From the NCBI RefSeq assembly GCF_006715785.1, contig NZ_VFNX01000001.1, positions 744,001 to 808,000 of the forward strand: a stretch of DNA of 64,000 nucleotides, given 5' to 3'. Positions 16,875 to 25,855 of this stretch are shown in pieces. The notes below the pieces were generated by a model. It was not told where the DNA came from and did no database searches. It saw only the letters and a program-made list of their open reading frames with translations. How positions within the stretch are numbered: position 1 is the stretch's first letter; every line of letters starts with the position of its first letter. The stretch comes from Streptomyces puniciscabiei. Its GTDB lineage: Bacteria > Actinomycetota > Actinomycetes > Streptomycetales > Streptomycetaceae. A program made the position numbers and the translations under genes.

Positions 16875-17612
16875 ATGCGCCGTCCGGTTCTCCTCGTCAT
16901 CGCCCACGGCAGCCGCGATGCGCGGCATGCCGCGACCGTGCACGCCCTCGTGGAGCGGGTCCGGTCGCTGCGGCCCGGGCTGCGCGTGGAGACCGGATTC
17001 CTGGACTTCAACGTCCCGTCCGTGCAGGGGGTGCTGGAATCCTTGGCGGCGGAGGGCGTGCGGGACGTCGTCGCCCTGCCGCTGCTGCTGACCCGCGCCT
17101 TCCACGCCAAGGCCGACATCCCTGCCGTGCTGAGGGAGGCGCCGGCCCGGCTGCGGATCCGGCAGGCGGACGTGCTGGGCCCGTCGCCGCTGCTGCTGTC
17201 GGCGCTGGAACGGCGGCTGTACGAGGCGGGGTTGAGCCCCGCCGACAAGTCCTCGACCGGGGTCGTGCTGGCCTCGGCGGGGTCCTCCGACCCGGAGGCG
17301 ATCGCAGTGATCGCCGACATCGCGCGGGAGTGGTGGCACACCGGTTGGTGCGCCGTGCGGCCTGCGTTCGCCTCCGCATCCCTTCCGGGCACCGAGGACG
17401 CCGTACGGGAACTGCGCGCCCTCGGCTGCGAGCGGGTCGCCGTCGCGCCGTACGTCCTGGCCCCCGGCTTCCTGCCGGACCGCATCGCGCGGGGCGCGGC
17501 CGGGGCGGACGTACTGGCGGACGTGCTGGGCCCCGCGCCGGAGGTGGCGCGGGTGCTGCTGGAGCGCTACGACGCGGCGCGCCGGCCGGCGCTGACGGCG
17601 CTGGGCGCCTGA
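16875..17612 (+). CDS. Sirohydrochlorin chelatase (CbiX/SirB family)
   Basis: This 245-aa protein inserts Fe(II) into sirohydrochlorin to make siroheme (or Co(II) in B12 synthesis). The family motif VIAHGSRDARHAATV near residues 8-22 and the second-half LASAGSSDPEA near 137-147 correspond to the two tandem CbiX lobes, though only the first lobe keeps the metal-binding His of AHGS. FHAKADIPAVL near 77-87 contains the other catalytic His. Its place at the end of the operon led by siroheme-dependent sulfite reductase argues for the iron/siroheme role. Start chosen at the ATG directly before RRPVLLVIAHGS. Confidence 0.9.
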   Translation: MRRPVLLVIAHGSRDARHAATVHALVERVRSLRPGLRVETGFLDFNVPSVQGVLESLAAEGVRDVVALPLLLTRAFHAKADIPAVLREAPARLRIRQADVLGPSPLLLSALERRLYEAGLSPADKSSTGVVLASAGSSDPEAIAVIADIAREWWHTGWCAVRPAFASASLPGTEDAVRELRALGCERVAVAPYVLAPGFLPDRIARGAAGADVLADVLGPAPEVARVLLERYDAARRPALTALGA

Positions 17613-17616
17613 CCGT

Positions 17617-17635
17617 CCCCCGGCCTGCCCGGGGT
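17617..17635. terminator. Short GC stem-loop between convergent genes
   Basis: CCCCGG (17618-17623) and CCGGGG (17629-17634) form a 6-bp stem with a 5-nt loop in the gap between the chelatase stop and the stop of the opposing small gene. It could terminate both. Confidence 0.4.
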
Positions 17636-17943
17636 CACAGGCCGAGCGCGTGCAGGAGGTGCTGGGTGAAGGTGAGGCTGCCGGTGCCCGCGCCCGCCGT
17701 GATGGCGACGTTCTCCAGTGCGGTGCGGATCCGGCCCCGGTTGGGCGGCAGGCCGTCCTCCGCGGACAGGGCCAGCTCGGCCTGGATGACCTCCCCGTTG
17801 GCGACGATCCCCGGGTACTCGGCCCGCAGGGCCTCGGTGAGCCGCTCGGCGACGGCCATGAGGGTTTCGATGTCGGGTGTGCCGTTCCTGGGGTCGATAC
17901 GGGCGAAGTACGCGGGGCCGTTCCCGAAGTCGTAGGTGCTCAT
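17635..17943 (-). CDS. Small protein of unknown function (102 aa)
   Basis: This gene encodes an acidic 102-aa soluble protein. The N-terminal ~20 residues (YDFGNGPAYFARIDPRNG) look like beta strands. The remainder is helical: ERLTEALRAEYPGIVANGEVI, a short PNRGRIRTALENVA helix, then a final helix ending HLLHALGL. The layout loosely recalls the small DUF5955-like proteins of Streptomyces, whose role is unknown and which can accompany effector-type genes, but the resemblance is weak and no effector lies next to it. The start at 17943 has an AGGACAGG-like ribosome site. It is convergent to the sulfur operon and has a palindrome 22 bases upstream. Confidence 0.65.
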   Translation of the reverse strand: MSTYDFGNGPAYFARIDPRNGTPDIETLMAVAERLTEALRAEYPGIVANGEVIQAELALSAEDGLPPNRGRIRTALENVAITAGAGTGSLTFTQHLLHALGL

Positions 17944-18538
17944 CGTCCTGTCCTCGCTTGTGATCCGAAGGAGCCTTCGGGGGTGGGGGGTGGCTACGGC
18001 TTCGGCGCGGGCGACCGGGCTCTGGTTGCCGAAGATGAAGGTGCTGAGGCGGCTGACGTTACCGATGGTGCGGGGAGGAACACCGCGCGTGCGGTGCGGT
18101 GGGCCGGGGTCCCGCCAGCCGCGATGGCGCCCATTGGGCCGAAAATCGCCACCCGTTCGGGTGAACGGCATCCGTTGACCGGGCCGTAGACCGGGCCGCG
18201 GAGGGTACCGGGGGCGTTTCCCCTCCGGGTCACACCGGTCACCGCGGTACCACGGCTGTGCCCGTAAAGGTCCGCCCGTCACGCTCATCCGTCCCCTCCC
18301 CCCTTCCGGCGTCTGCGCGCTTCACCCTAGGGACAACGGGACGCGTTTGTCGCGACGTTGGGCGAGGGCTGGCCTTGGAGGACGGGCTCGTGGTAAGAGG
18401 GCCGCCGGGGTTCGGGCGCTCCCCTGTGACGTCCGACCACGGCGGCTCTTCGTTCTGCGTCGATCACGGCTCGTGTGTCACACGAGCGGCGAACCCGGGG
18501 CCCTCGAGGGGCGTTTATCGGCCACTCCTTGCTCCTGC
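17944..18538. other. 595-bp intergenic region with two palindromes
   Basis: No convincing gene is seen here. The segment next to 17943 contains CCGAAGG-AG-CCTTCGG (17965-17980), suited to an operator for the small unknown gene. At the other end the 19-bp palindrome at 18469-18487 (arms GCTCGTGTG/CACACGAGC, 1-bp centre) lies about 50 bases past the stop of the DsbA-like gene and may be its terminator or an operator. The open frames across the region have no ribosome sites and no protein-like composition. Confidence 0.5.
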
Positions 18539-19174
18539 TCAGTCGAAGCGGAGGGCGCCGGTGCGGGTGCGCTTGAGTTCGAAGAGGTCGGGGTGGCGGG
18601 CCAGCACCCGGAAGCTGTCGAAGAGTTCGGCCGCCTCCTCGCCGCGCGGAACGGCACGCAGCACGGGACCGAACCACACCGTGCCGTCGACGTGCAGGGT
18701 CGGCGTGCCCACATAGCCGCCCGTCCCGGGCTCGACGCCGGCCTCGTGGCTGCGGCGCACCGCGTCGTCGTACGACGGATCGTGGGCGGCGGCCGACAGG
18801 TCGGCGGGCAGCCCGAGTTCGGCCAGCGACTCGGTGACCACCCGGTCGAAGTCCTCGGTCCGGCCTTCGTGGATCCGGGTGCCGAACGCGGTGTACAGGT
18901 CGCGCAGCACCTTGTCGCCGTGCCGTTCCGCGGCGGCCGCGGCGACCCGCACCGGCCCGATCGAGCGGTCCACCAAGTCCCGGTACCAGTCGGGAAGTTC
19001 GTTGCCCAGGTTGTGCAGGTACAGGCTCATCACCCGGAACCGGAGGTCGAGCGGGCGCAGGCGCTCGACCTCCAGCAGCCAGCGGGAGGTGATCCAGGCG
19101 AAGGGGCAGGCGGGGTCGAAGAAGAAGTCGACGCGGGTCGGGGCGGACTGGACGGCGGTGTCGCGATAGGTCAT
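18539..19174 (-). CDS. Rv2466c-type thioredoxin-fold protein (mycothiol-dependent nitroreductase family)
   Basis: This 211-aa DsbA-family protein follows Mycobacterium tuberculosis Rv2466c along its length: FDPACPFAWITSRWLLEVERL near residues 19-39, the PVRVAAAAAERHG segment, and the C-terminal GTPTLHVDGT...FFELKRTRT-like end (here DLFELKRTRT). Rv2466c is a mycothiol-dependent oxidoreductase with a CPWC active site. Here the motif is C23-P-F-A26, so the second Cys is missing, giving a monothiol site. The start at 19174 was chosen because it begins the family N-terminus; upstream residues are not protein-like. It lies 55 bases downstream of the ECF sigma gene on the same strand, a likely operon. 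Confidence 0.85.
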   Translation of the reverse strand: MTYRDTAVQSAPTRVDFFFDPACPFAWITSRWLLEVERLRPLDLRFRVMSLYLHNLGNELPDWYRDLVDRSIGPVRVAAAAAERHGDKVLRDLYTAFGTRIHEGRTEDFDRVVTESLAELGLPADLSAAAHDPSYDDAVRRSHEAGVEPGTGGYVGTPTLHVDGTVWFGPVLRAVPRGEEAAELFDSFRVLARHPDLFELKRTRTGALRFD

Positions 19175-19229
19175 GGCAGCGACGCTAGTGCCGCATTGGT
19201 TCAGTGTCCCGGCCCAATCCGCTCTCGAT

Positions 19230-20198
19230 TCAGTGGTCCACTTCCCCGGGGTCGCCACCGGTCCTGGTCCGCACCGGGTCCACCACCGCGATCTGTGTCC
19301 CGCGCAGGCGTTCCGGTTCCGCCACGACGTCGATCCGGGTGATCCCGGCGTCCGCGCCGAAGGCGAAGGCCAGGACCAGGCGCGGCCGCCCCCGCTCCGC
19401 CATGACCAGGCCGAACTCGCCGTCCAGCAGGGCGAGTCCGGTGAGCCGGGCGCGTGCCATGGCGGCCATCGCGCCCTGGGCGACGGGCTCGGCGCCCCGC
19501 ACGGTGATCGGTTCGGGCGTGGGGACGACCAGCGCGTCGGCGTGCAGCACCACGTCCGGGGCGAGCAGCGCGACCAGGGCCGTGAAGTCGCCGTCGCGGG
19601 TGGCGGCGAGGAACGCCTCGACGGCCCGGCGCCGGCGTACCGCGTCGGCCGCGGGCGCGGCCGGCCGGCCCTGGACCCGGCGTCGGGCCCGGCCGGCGAG
19701 CTGCCGGGTGGCGGCGGGGGTCTTCTCGATCAGCGGGGCGATCTCCGAGAAGGGCACGGCGAACATGTCGTGCAGCACGAAGGCGACCCGCTCGGCCGGG
19801 CCGAGGGTGTCGAGGACGATCAGCAGCGCGACGCCGACCTCATCGGCCAGCATCGCCTCCCGGGCGGGGTCGCACGTCTCGGTGGGGGCCGCCGGGGTGC
19901 CGTGGGCGTCGTCGTGGGCCTCGAGGAACTCCTCACGCCGGTTGCGGCGGGCCCGCAGGAGATTGAGGCAGACCCGGGTCACCACGGTGGTCAGCCAGCC
20001 GGTGAGGTTTCGCACCGCGCCGAGGTCCGCGTGCCGGGCCCGCAGCCAGGCCTCCTGCAGCGCGTCGTCGGCCTCGGCGGCAGAGCCGAGCAGCCGGTGG
20101 GCCACCGCCGTGAGATGCGGCCGGTCCGCCTCGAACCGCTCCGCCAGCCACCGCCCGGCGTCCTCCGTGACGTCGTCCACCCGTTCCCCCGTTCCCAC
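19230..20198 (-). CDS. ECF sigma factor with C-terminal SnoaL-like domain (SigJ/ECF41 type)
   Basis: This 322-aa sigma factor has region 2 (AVAHRLLGSAAEADDALQEAWLR near residues 31-53) and region 4 (GPAERVAFVLHDMFAVPFSEIAPLIEKTPAATRQLAGRARRR, described in part, near 130-175), followed by a ~120-residue SnoaL/NTF2-like domain (AFLAATRDGDFTALVALLAPDVVLHAD near 190-216). In the ECF41 group this extra domain replaces an anti-sigma factor and controls activity in cis. The likely target includes the thioredoxin-fold gene immediately downstream, because ECF41 factors usually act on an adjacent oxidoreductase gene. No separate anti-sigma gene is present. Confidence 0.88.
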   Translation of the reverse strand: MGTGERVDDVTEDAGRWLAERFEADRPHLTAVAHRLLGSAAEADDALQEAWLRARHADLGAVRNLTGWLTTVVTRVCLNLLRARRNRREEFLEAHDDAHGTPAAPTETCDPAREAMLADEVGVALLIVLDTLGPAERVAFVLHDMFAVPFSEIAPLIEKTPAATRQLAGRARRRVQGRPAAPAADAVRRRRAVEAFLAATRDGDFTALVALLAPDVVLHADALVVPTPEPITVRGAEPVAQGAMAAMARARLTGLALLDGEFGLVMAERGRPRLVLAFAFGADAGITRIDVVAEPERLRGTQIAVVDPVRTRTGGDPGEVDH

Positions 20199-20286
20199 CC
20201 GGTACCTGTGGTCCAGCTTCCACGAAACGCCGAACCCACCGAAAGATCAACCGGCTTGTGGCGAGCCGCGGGAGCGGTTCTTGTGC

Positions 20287-20317
20287 TTGACCTTGCCCCT
20301 GGGGCAAGCAGCAGCGT
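20287..20317 (+). promoter_or_regulatory. TipA-type MerR-regulated promoter
   Basis: A -35 box TTGACC (20287-20292) and a -10 box CAGCGT (20312-20317) are separated by the 19-bp spacer typical of MerR-family promoters. The spacer holds the 17-bp palindrome CTTGCCCC-T-GGGGCAAG (20292-20308). As I recall, the thiostrepton-inducible tipA promoter has the same 19-bp spacing and the same CAGCGT -10. The expected start point falls at about 20324-20325, on the ATG itself, so the transcript would be leaderless. No merR gene lies in the window. Confidence 0.75.
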
Positions 20318-20324
20318 GCGGGGC

Positions 20325-21194
20325 ATGGACGACTTCTACCTGCGGCAGACGCCCTACAGCGACCCGGGCGATCTCGACGTGGCGGCGCTGCCGCGAGATC
20401 CGCGCCGGCTCACCGAGCTGGTGCGCGGGCTGATCCTGCACCGGCTGGAGGGTGAGCGCTTCGGTTGTGCCATCCCCGAGGAACGGCTGCACCACGACGC
20501 CGAGTCCCGGTACGTGACGAAGATCCTGCGCATCCTGCGCGAGCGCGGCAGCGGCCCGCTCACCGAGGAACGGCCGTACGAGCAGCGGTTCGTGGGCACC
20601 TGCCGCGACTACGCGCTGCTGCTGTGCTCGCTGCTGCGCGCCACCGGCACCCCGGCCCGCGTCCGGGGCGGGTACGCCGCCTACTTCGTCGCCGGCTTCC
20701 ACGACGACCACTGGGTGACCGAGTACCGACTCCCGGACGGCTCCTGGCGGCTGGCCGACCCGCAGGTCCACGACGACCGCTACGGCGTGCCGTTCGACCC
20801 GCTGGACGTGCCCCGGGACCAGTTCGTCGTCGCTGGGCAGGCGTGGCGGGCGTGCCGGTCCGGGGAGGCGGATCCGGACTCCTTCGGCGTCTGGGGCGTA
20901 CCGGAGCTGCGGGGTCTGCGGATGGTGGCCCACAGTGTCGTGCTCGACCTGGCCTGTGTGGCCGGCACTGAGACGCTCCCCTGGGACTGCTGGGGGCCAT
21001 GGGACGCGGAGCGCCCCCTCGGCCCGGACGAGCTCGCGCTGCTGGACGCGGTGGCCGCCGCCGGCACCGCCGAGGAGCAGCGCCTGCTGCACGCGGACCC
21101 GAGGCTCGCCGTACCTCGCGAGATCGTCGCCCGCACGACCTTCCTCGGCCCGCGGACCGTCACGCTTCCGGAGCCGTCAACTCGACCAGCTTGA
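20325..21194 (+). CDS. Transglutaminase-like (papain-fold) domain protein
   Basis: This 289-aa soluble protein has a transglutaminase-like core with a full catalytic triad: C93 in GTCRDYALLLCSLLRATG, H129 in DDHWVTEYRL, and D145 in LADPQVH. Such domains are peptidases, amidases or cross-linkers; the substrate is unknown. No signal peptide is present, so it is cytoplasmic. The ATG at 20325 has no ribosome site, and the promoter directly upstream predicts a leaderless mRNA. Its 3' end overlaps the convergent DUF1697 gene by 35 bp. Confidence 0.8.
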   Translation: MDDFYLRQTPYSDPGDLDVAALPRDPRRLTELVRGLILHRLEGERFGCAIPEERLHHDAESRYVTKILRILRERGSGPLTEERPYEQRFVGTCRDYALLLCSLLRATGTPARVRGGYAAYFVAGFHDDHWVTEYRLPDGSWRLADPQVHDDRYGVPFDPLDVPRDQFVVAGQAWRACRSGEADPDSFGVWGVPELRGLRMVAHSVVLDLACVAGTETLPWDCWGPWDAERPLGPDELALLDAVAAAGTAEEQRLLHADPRLAVPREIVARTTFLGPRTVTLPEPSTRPA

Positions 21195-21711
21195 CCACGG
21201 TGTTCCAGTTCCGGCTGGTGGCGATCAGGCCCTTGGTCCGGGGGCGGCGGGACAGCACCTCTGCGAGCTTGGAGCGGCCGAGGCCCTCGGGGGCGTACAG
21301 GTACAGGCAGCGGTCGCCGAGGCGGAACTCCTCGGGGAGGTGCGCGGCGGGGTCGATGTCCGCGAAGCGGTCCGGAGTCACCGGCGCGGAGAAGTACGTG
21401 ACGTGCAGCTGCTTGGGCTGCAGGTCGGCGGCCGGGAACGGGCAGGCCTCGGCGACCGCCTTCAGATAGGCGTGGTCGCGCACGATCACGTCGACCGGGA
21501 AACCGAACCGGTCCTCGATCGCCCGGCTCAACTCCGCCGCCAGCGACTCCTCGTCGCCGTGTCCGCTGGTGAACACGGCCTGGCCGCTCTGCAGATGGGT
21601 GCGTACGCCGGTGTGGCCGAGGCCGGTCAGCAGGGTACGGAGGTCGGCCATCGGCAGCTTCTTGCTGCCGCCGACGTTGATTCCGCGCAACAGCGCCGCG
21701 TAGGTCGTCAT
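21160..21711 (-). CDS. DUF1697 family protein
   Basis: This 183-aa protein carries the hallmarks of DUF1697: an N-terminal YAALLRGINVGGSKKLPMADLR block (residues 4-25), LQSGQAVF near 41-48, and the C-terminal SRNWNTVVKLVEL block. The family is common in bacteria and has no known function. The start is the ATG of the conserved MTTYAALLRG sequence. It is convergent with, and overlaps, the transglutaminase-like gene. Confidence 0.9.
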   Translation of the reverse strand: MTTYAALLRGINVGGSKKLPMADLRTLLTGLGHTGVRTHLQSGQAVFTSGHGDEESLAAELSRAIEDRFGFPVDVIVRDHAYLKAVAEACPFPAADLQPKQLHVTYFSAPVTPDRFADIDPAAHLPEEFRLGDRCLYLYAPEGLGRSKLAEVLSRRPRTKGLIATSRNWNTVVKLVELTAPEA

Positions 21712-22121
21712 CCGGCCAGCGTAGAGCGGCCGTCGTGCCCCGTGGGGGTGGGCACGACGGCCGCGCCCGCGCCAGGCGGGGCTGCGCGAAACTCTCGCCG
21801 ATGGGCGGGTGGTGGATCAACCTCTACACGCAGCTGTGACTTGTTCAACAAGGTTTCGTAATCACAAACCGCCGCGCCGGCGGCAGAACGGACAGCCCAT
21901 GTCCGACGGCCGGCGGAACGGGCCGCCGAACCCCGAGACGCGTCCCCGAGAAGTGCGGATAGGTGTAGGGGGCCGCTGTCCTCCCCAGTGCGGACCGGAG
22001 GGCCGCCGAGTTCACCGGGCAGCACGACGAGAGGCGTTTATGCGGGTCATACGGTCATACCGGAGCAAGCGCAGAGGTGGCGGCAGGGGGTCGCCACCGC
22101 ACACGAGGGGGTGGACCCGCG
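21712..22121. other. Intergenic region upstream of the MMPL gene
   Basis: This 410-bp gap between divergently transcribed genes has no gene I can support. A relatively AT-rich patch at 21835-21866 contains the palindrome CTTGTT-C-AACAAG (21840-21852) flanked by TGTGA and TCACA, a plausible promoter/operator for the MMPL exporter. Confidence 0.4.
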
Positions 22122-24374
22122 ATGGGGAACAGGGACGTGCCGGTGGGGGGACTGGCCGCCCGCGCCGGCGGCTGGAGCGCCCGGCACCGCTGGGCGGCCG
22201 TGGGCATCTGGGTGCTGTTCGTCGTGCTGGCCATGGGGCTGGGCTCGGCGGCGGGCCGGGTCGACGTCGACGAGAACAACCAGCTCAAGGGCGAGACGCA
22301 CACCGCCGCCCGGATCATCGACGACGCGGGGATCAAGGAGCCGGCCGGCGAGACCGTCCTGATCCAGTCCAAGGACGCGGGAGTCACGGCGACCGGCGCC
22401 GAGTTCCGGGCCGCCGTCGCCGACGTGGTGAAGGCCGTCGAGGGCACCGGGAAGGTCACGGCCGTGACCTCGCCGTACGACACGCACACCATCTCCCGGG
22501 ACGGCCGCAGCGCGCTGGTGCAGTTCGACCTGCGCGGGGACGCCAAGACGGCCGTCGACCGGGTCGAGCCGGTGCTGAACGCCGTCGCCGGGGCGCAGAA
22601 GGCGCACGGCGGCCTGCGGATCGAGGAGATCGGCGGCGCCAGCATGCAGAAGCAGTACAAGGACGCCTTCGGGGACGACTTCAAGCAGGCCGAGTACTCG
22701 GCGGTGCCGGTGGCCCTCGGCATCCTGCTGATCGCCTTCGGGGCGCTGGTGGCGGCGCTGCTGCCGGTGGCCCTCGCGATCACCGCGATCATGGCGACGA
22801 TGGGCCTGATGGGCGTCGTCAGCCATCTGCAGCCGATGAGCGACACCGCCAACTCCGTGATGCTGCTGGTCGGTATGGCCGTCGGAGTCGACTACTGCCT
22901 GTTCTACCTGCGCCGCGAGCGCGAGGAACGGCAGGCCGGGAAGGACCCGGGCACCGCCCTCAGGATCGCCGCCGCCACCAGCGGCCGTGCCGTCATCGTC
23001 TCCGGGGTCACGGTGTGCGTGGCGATGGCGGGCATGCTCTTCACCGGGCTCGCGCAGTTCGAGGCGATGGGCCTGGCCTCACTGATGGTGGTCGCGGTCG
23101 CCATGGTCGGGTCGGTGACGGTCCTGCCGGCGCTGCTGTCGCTGCTCGGTGAGCGCGTGGAGAAGGGCCGGATCCCGTTCCTGAGCCGCCGGCGCGGGAA
23201 GCGGGCCGCGGACGGGGGCAGCCGGGTCTGGACCGCCGTCCTGCGCGTGGTGCTGGTCAGGCCGCTGGTCAGCACCGTCGTGGCGGCCGGCGCGCTGCTG
23301 GCGGTGGCCGCGCCCGCCCTCGACATGAAGACCCAACAGCTCACCCTGGACCAGGAGTTCGGCAAGTCGCTGCCGATCGTGCAGACGTACAACCGCGTCA
23401 ACGACGCCTTCCCGGGCGGCAGTGAGCCGGCCCAGGTCGTCGTGAAGGCCAAGGACATCAGCGCCCCCGAGGTGCGGCAGGCGCTGGCCGACTTCAAGCG
23501 GGAGGCGATCTCCTCGGGTGCCTCGCGCGGCCCGGTCGACATCCGGCTGCACGCGGCGCAGAACGTCGCCCTGGTCTCCGTGCCGCTGGTCGGCGGCTCC
23601 GACATGGACCGGGCGGTCCAGAGCCTGGACAAGCTGCGCGACGAGGTGCGGCCCGCCACGCTCGGCAAGGTGTCCGGCGTGCAGGCGCCGATCACCGGGC
23701 AGGTGGCCGGCAACCACGACTTCAACGACCAGCTGCTCGGCTCCGTCGTCCCGGTCTTCGCGTTCGTGATCGTCTTCGCCTTCCTGCTGATGCTGCTGTC
23801 CTTCCGCTCGCTGACCGTGGCGATCACGTCGATCGTGCTCAACCTGCTGTCGGTGGGCGCCGCGTACGGCATCCTCGTCGCGGTCTTCCAGCACGGCTGG
23901 GGTGCCTCGCTGGTGGGCGCGGAGGGGGTCGGCGCGATCGTGACCTGGCTGCCGCTGTTCCTGTTCGTGATCCTGTTCGGGCTGTCGATGGACTACCACG
24001 TGTTCGTGGTGTCCCGGATCCGTGAGGCCCGCATGAACGGCCGTACGACGAAGGACGCGATCCGGCACGGCGTGGTCACCACGGCCGGTGTCGTCACCAG
24101 CGCCGCGGTCATCATGGTCGCCGTGTTCGCGATCTTCGGCACGCTGTCGATGCAGTCCATGAAGCAGATGGGCGTGGGCCTGGCCGCGGCGGTCCTCATC
24201 GACGCGACGGTCATCCGCGGTGTGCTGCTGCCGGCGGTGATGGCCCTGCTCGGCGAGCGCAACTGGTACCTGCCGAAGTGGCTCCACCGGCTGCCGGACC
24301 TGACCCACGACGAGACGCCGGCTGTGGTCGCCGCCCGTCCGGTGCGGGAGGAAGCGGAGCGGCTCCCGGTCTGA
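22122..24374 (+). CDS. MMPL/RND family membrane transporter
   Basis: This 750-aa protein is an RND-superfamily exporter of the MMPL type. It has the duplicated layout of one N-terminal helix, a large extracellular loop (about residues 50-190), a bundle of helices, then the same again. The conserved GMAVGVDYCLFYLRREREER (near 250) and FGLSMDYHVFVVSRIREAR (near 620-640) segments carry the proton-relay Asp-Tyr pairs of each half. Actinobacterial members export lipids or natural products. The ATG at 22122 follows a GAGGGGG ribosome site. It appears monocistronic; its cargo is unknown. Confidence 0.9.
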   Translation: MGNRDVPVGGLAARAGGWSARHRWAAVGIWVLFVVLAMGLGSAAGRVDVDENNQLKGETHTAARIIDDAGIKEPAGETVLIQSKDAGVTATGAEFRAAVADVVKAVEGTGKVTAVTSPYDTHTISRDGRSALVQFDLRGDAKTAVDRVEPVLNAVAGAQKAHGGLRIEEIGGASMQKQYKDAFGDDFKQAEYSAVPVALGILLIAFGALVAALLPVALAITAIMATMGLMGVVSHLQPMSDTANSVMLLVGMAVGVDYCLFYLRREREERQAGKDPGTALRIAAATSGRAVIVSGVTVCVAMAGMLFTGLAQFEAMGLASLMVVAVAMVGSVTVLPALLSLLGERVEKGRIPFLSRRRGKRAADGGSRVWTAVLRVVLVRPLVSTVVAAGALLAVAAPALDMKTQQLTLDQEFGKSLPIVQTYNRVNDAFPGGSEPAQVVVKAKDISAPEVRQALADFKREAISSGASRGPVDIRLHAAQNVALVSVPLVGGSDMDRAVQSLDKLRDEVRPATLGKVSGVQAPITGQVAGNHDFNDQLLGSVVPVFAFVIVFAFLLMLLSFRSLTVAITSIVLNLLSVGAAYGILVAVFQHGWGASLVGAEGVGAIVTWLPLFLFVILFGLSMDYHVFVVSRIREARMNGRTTKDAIRHGVVTTAGVVTSAAVIMVAVFAIFGTLSMQSMKQMGVGLAAAVLIDATVIRGVLLPAVMALLGERNWYLPKWLHRLPDLTHDETPAVVAARPVREEAERLPV

Positions 24375-24499
24375 TCCGCGGGCCGGACGGGCGCCTGCCC
24401 GCCGGGCGGTGGAGAGCGTGCGCGGGTGCGGGGGCGGGGGCGTGGGGCTGATGGCACAGTTCCCGCGCCTCCTTCGGGCGCTCGTGGCTGCGGGCAGCC

Positions 24500-24563
24500 G
24501 TGCCGCTGGGGGCGGCACGGAGGGACGCGGGGAGTACCCCCTGCGGGGCAGGCACCCCGCAGG
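24500..24563. terminator. Two stem-loops between convergent MMPL and glycosyltransferase genes
   Basis: GTGCCGC (24500-24506) pairs with GCGGCAC (24512-24518), and CCTGCGGGG (24540-24548) pairs with CCCCGCAGG (24555-24563). They lie in a 256-bp gap between two convergent stops, so they probably act as a bidirectional terminator. Confidence 0.65.
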
Positions 24564-24630
24564 CGCGGGCAAGCGACCCGGCACCCGCCCGGCCCCGCCC
24601 AGGGGCCGGTGAAACGCGGGGCCAGGTGCC

Positions 24631-25836
24631 CTACTTCCCCACGCGGCCCGGCAATTCGGCCTCGATCAGGTCCGCCGCCCGCCGTGTGCCGCCCTCCTTC
24701 GCCATCTCCGCCCGGATGTCCTGCAGGCGGCGCGCCACCTCCGGGTCGTCCGCCAGGGCGAGCGCGGTCGCGCGGAGGCGGTCGGCGGTGGCCTCCTCGG
24801 TGTCCAGCCGGCGGGCGACGCCGAGAGCCTGGAGCACGTCGGCGTTGCCGAACTGGTCGACGGCCTGCGGTACGGCGATCATCGGCGTGGCGGTGGCCAG
24901 CCCCTCCTGGCTGCCGCCGGCACCCGCGTGCGTGACGAACAGGTCGGCCTGCCGGAGGGTCGCCAACTGCGGTACCCAGCTGTGCACTTCGACGTTGGCC
25001 GGTATGTCGCCCAGCTCGGCGGGGTCCACATGCCGGCCGACCTGGAGCACCAGGTGCCAGCCGGGCAGATCCGCGAAGGCACGGACGCACGCTCGGTAGA
25101 ACGCCGGCTGCCTGGTGAAGGCCGAGCCCAGCGACACCAGCACGACCTTCTCGGCACCGGCGGGCCGCTGCCAGTCGCCCTGGTCGGCGCGGTCGCCCTG
25201 GCAGGCACCGACGAAGGTGTACACGCGTTCGTCGACCCGGTCGGCGTGCGGTTGCAGCGCCTTCGGGATGAGGACGAGCGAGCGGGCCGGGCGGCCGGCG
25301 AAGGAATCCGGGTGTTCGGTGATCCCGTTCTCCGCCAGCCACGCCTCGAACCGGGCGTAGTACGCCTGCCCGCGCGGGGTCCTCCTCGGCTCCGCCCACA
25401 TCGGCTCGGCCACCTCCTGGGCGTATCCCTCCCAGGCGACGAGGTTCGGGGAGAGGGAGATGACCGGAACAGCCCAGCGGTGGGCGAGGACGCGGGCCGG
25501 GTAGGAGGCGATGTCGTGCAGCACCAGGTCGGGCTCGTCGCCCTCGTAGGCGGCCACGAGCTGCGGGAGCGCCTGGATCGCGTCCTCGAGGAACGGCTCC
25601 ACGTGGTCCAGCAGCGTGGTCCCCCAGGCCTCCGGGTCGGCGTCGGGTCCGGGCAGCGTGGAGGCGTACGGCACGGGCCGGGCCCCGGTGGCGGCCACCT
25701 TCTCGGCGAACACCGGCGGGATGGCGTACGTGACCCGGTGGCCCCGGTCGACCAGTTCGCGGATCACCTCCAGGCTGGGATTCACATGGCCGTGCGCGGC
25801 GATGGAGAACATGGCGATATGGGCGGGCGTGGTCAT
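24631..25836 (-). CDS. Macrolide-type glycosyltransferase (MGT family)
   Basis: This 401-aa GT1-family enzyme transfers a sugar from a nucleotide donor to a hydrophobic acceptor. The N-terminal [23 protein letters not shown] (residues 6-28) holds the catalytic His, and the donor-binding signature is [24 protein letters not shown] near 310-333. Length and sequence are those of the macrolide glycosyltransferases (such as S. lividans Mgt) that inactivate macrolides by glucosylation, so intrinsic drug tolerance is a fair guess, though other acceptors are possible. The gene is divergent from a phosphotransferase gene, and a 14-bp palindrome sits 20 bases upstream of its start. Confidence 0.88.
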   Translation of the reverse strand: MTTPAHIAMFSIAAHGHVNPSLEVIRELVDRGHRVTYAIPPVFAEKVAATGARPVPYASTLPGPDADPEAWGTTLLDHVEPFLEDAIQALPQLVAAYEGDEPDLVLHDIASYPARVLAHRWAVPVISLSPNLVAWEGYAQEVAEPMWAEPRRTPRGQAYYARFEAWLAENGITEHPDSFAGRPARSLVLIPKALQPHADRVDERVYTFVGACQGDRADQGDWQRPAGAEKVVLVSLGSAFTRQPAFYRACVRAFADLPGWHLVLQVGRHVDPAELGDIPANVEVHSWVPQLATLRQADLFVTHAGAGGSQEGLATATPMIAVPQAVDQFGNADVLQALGVARRLDTEEATADRLRATALALADDPEVARRLQDIRAEMAKEGGTRRAADLIEAELPGRVGK

Positions 25837-25855
25837 GGCGCCGACAGTAGGCGAG

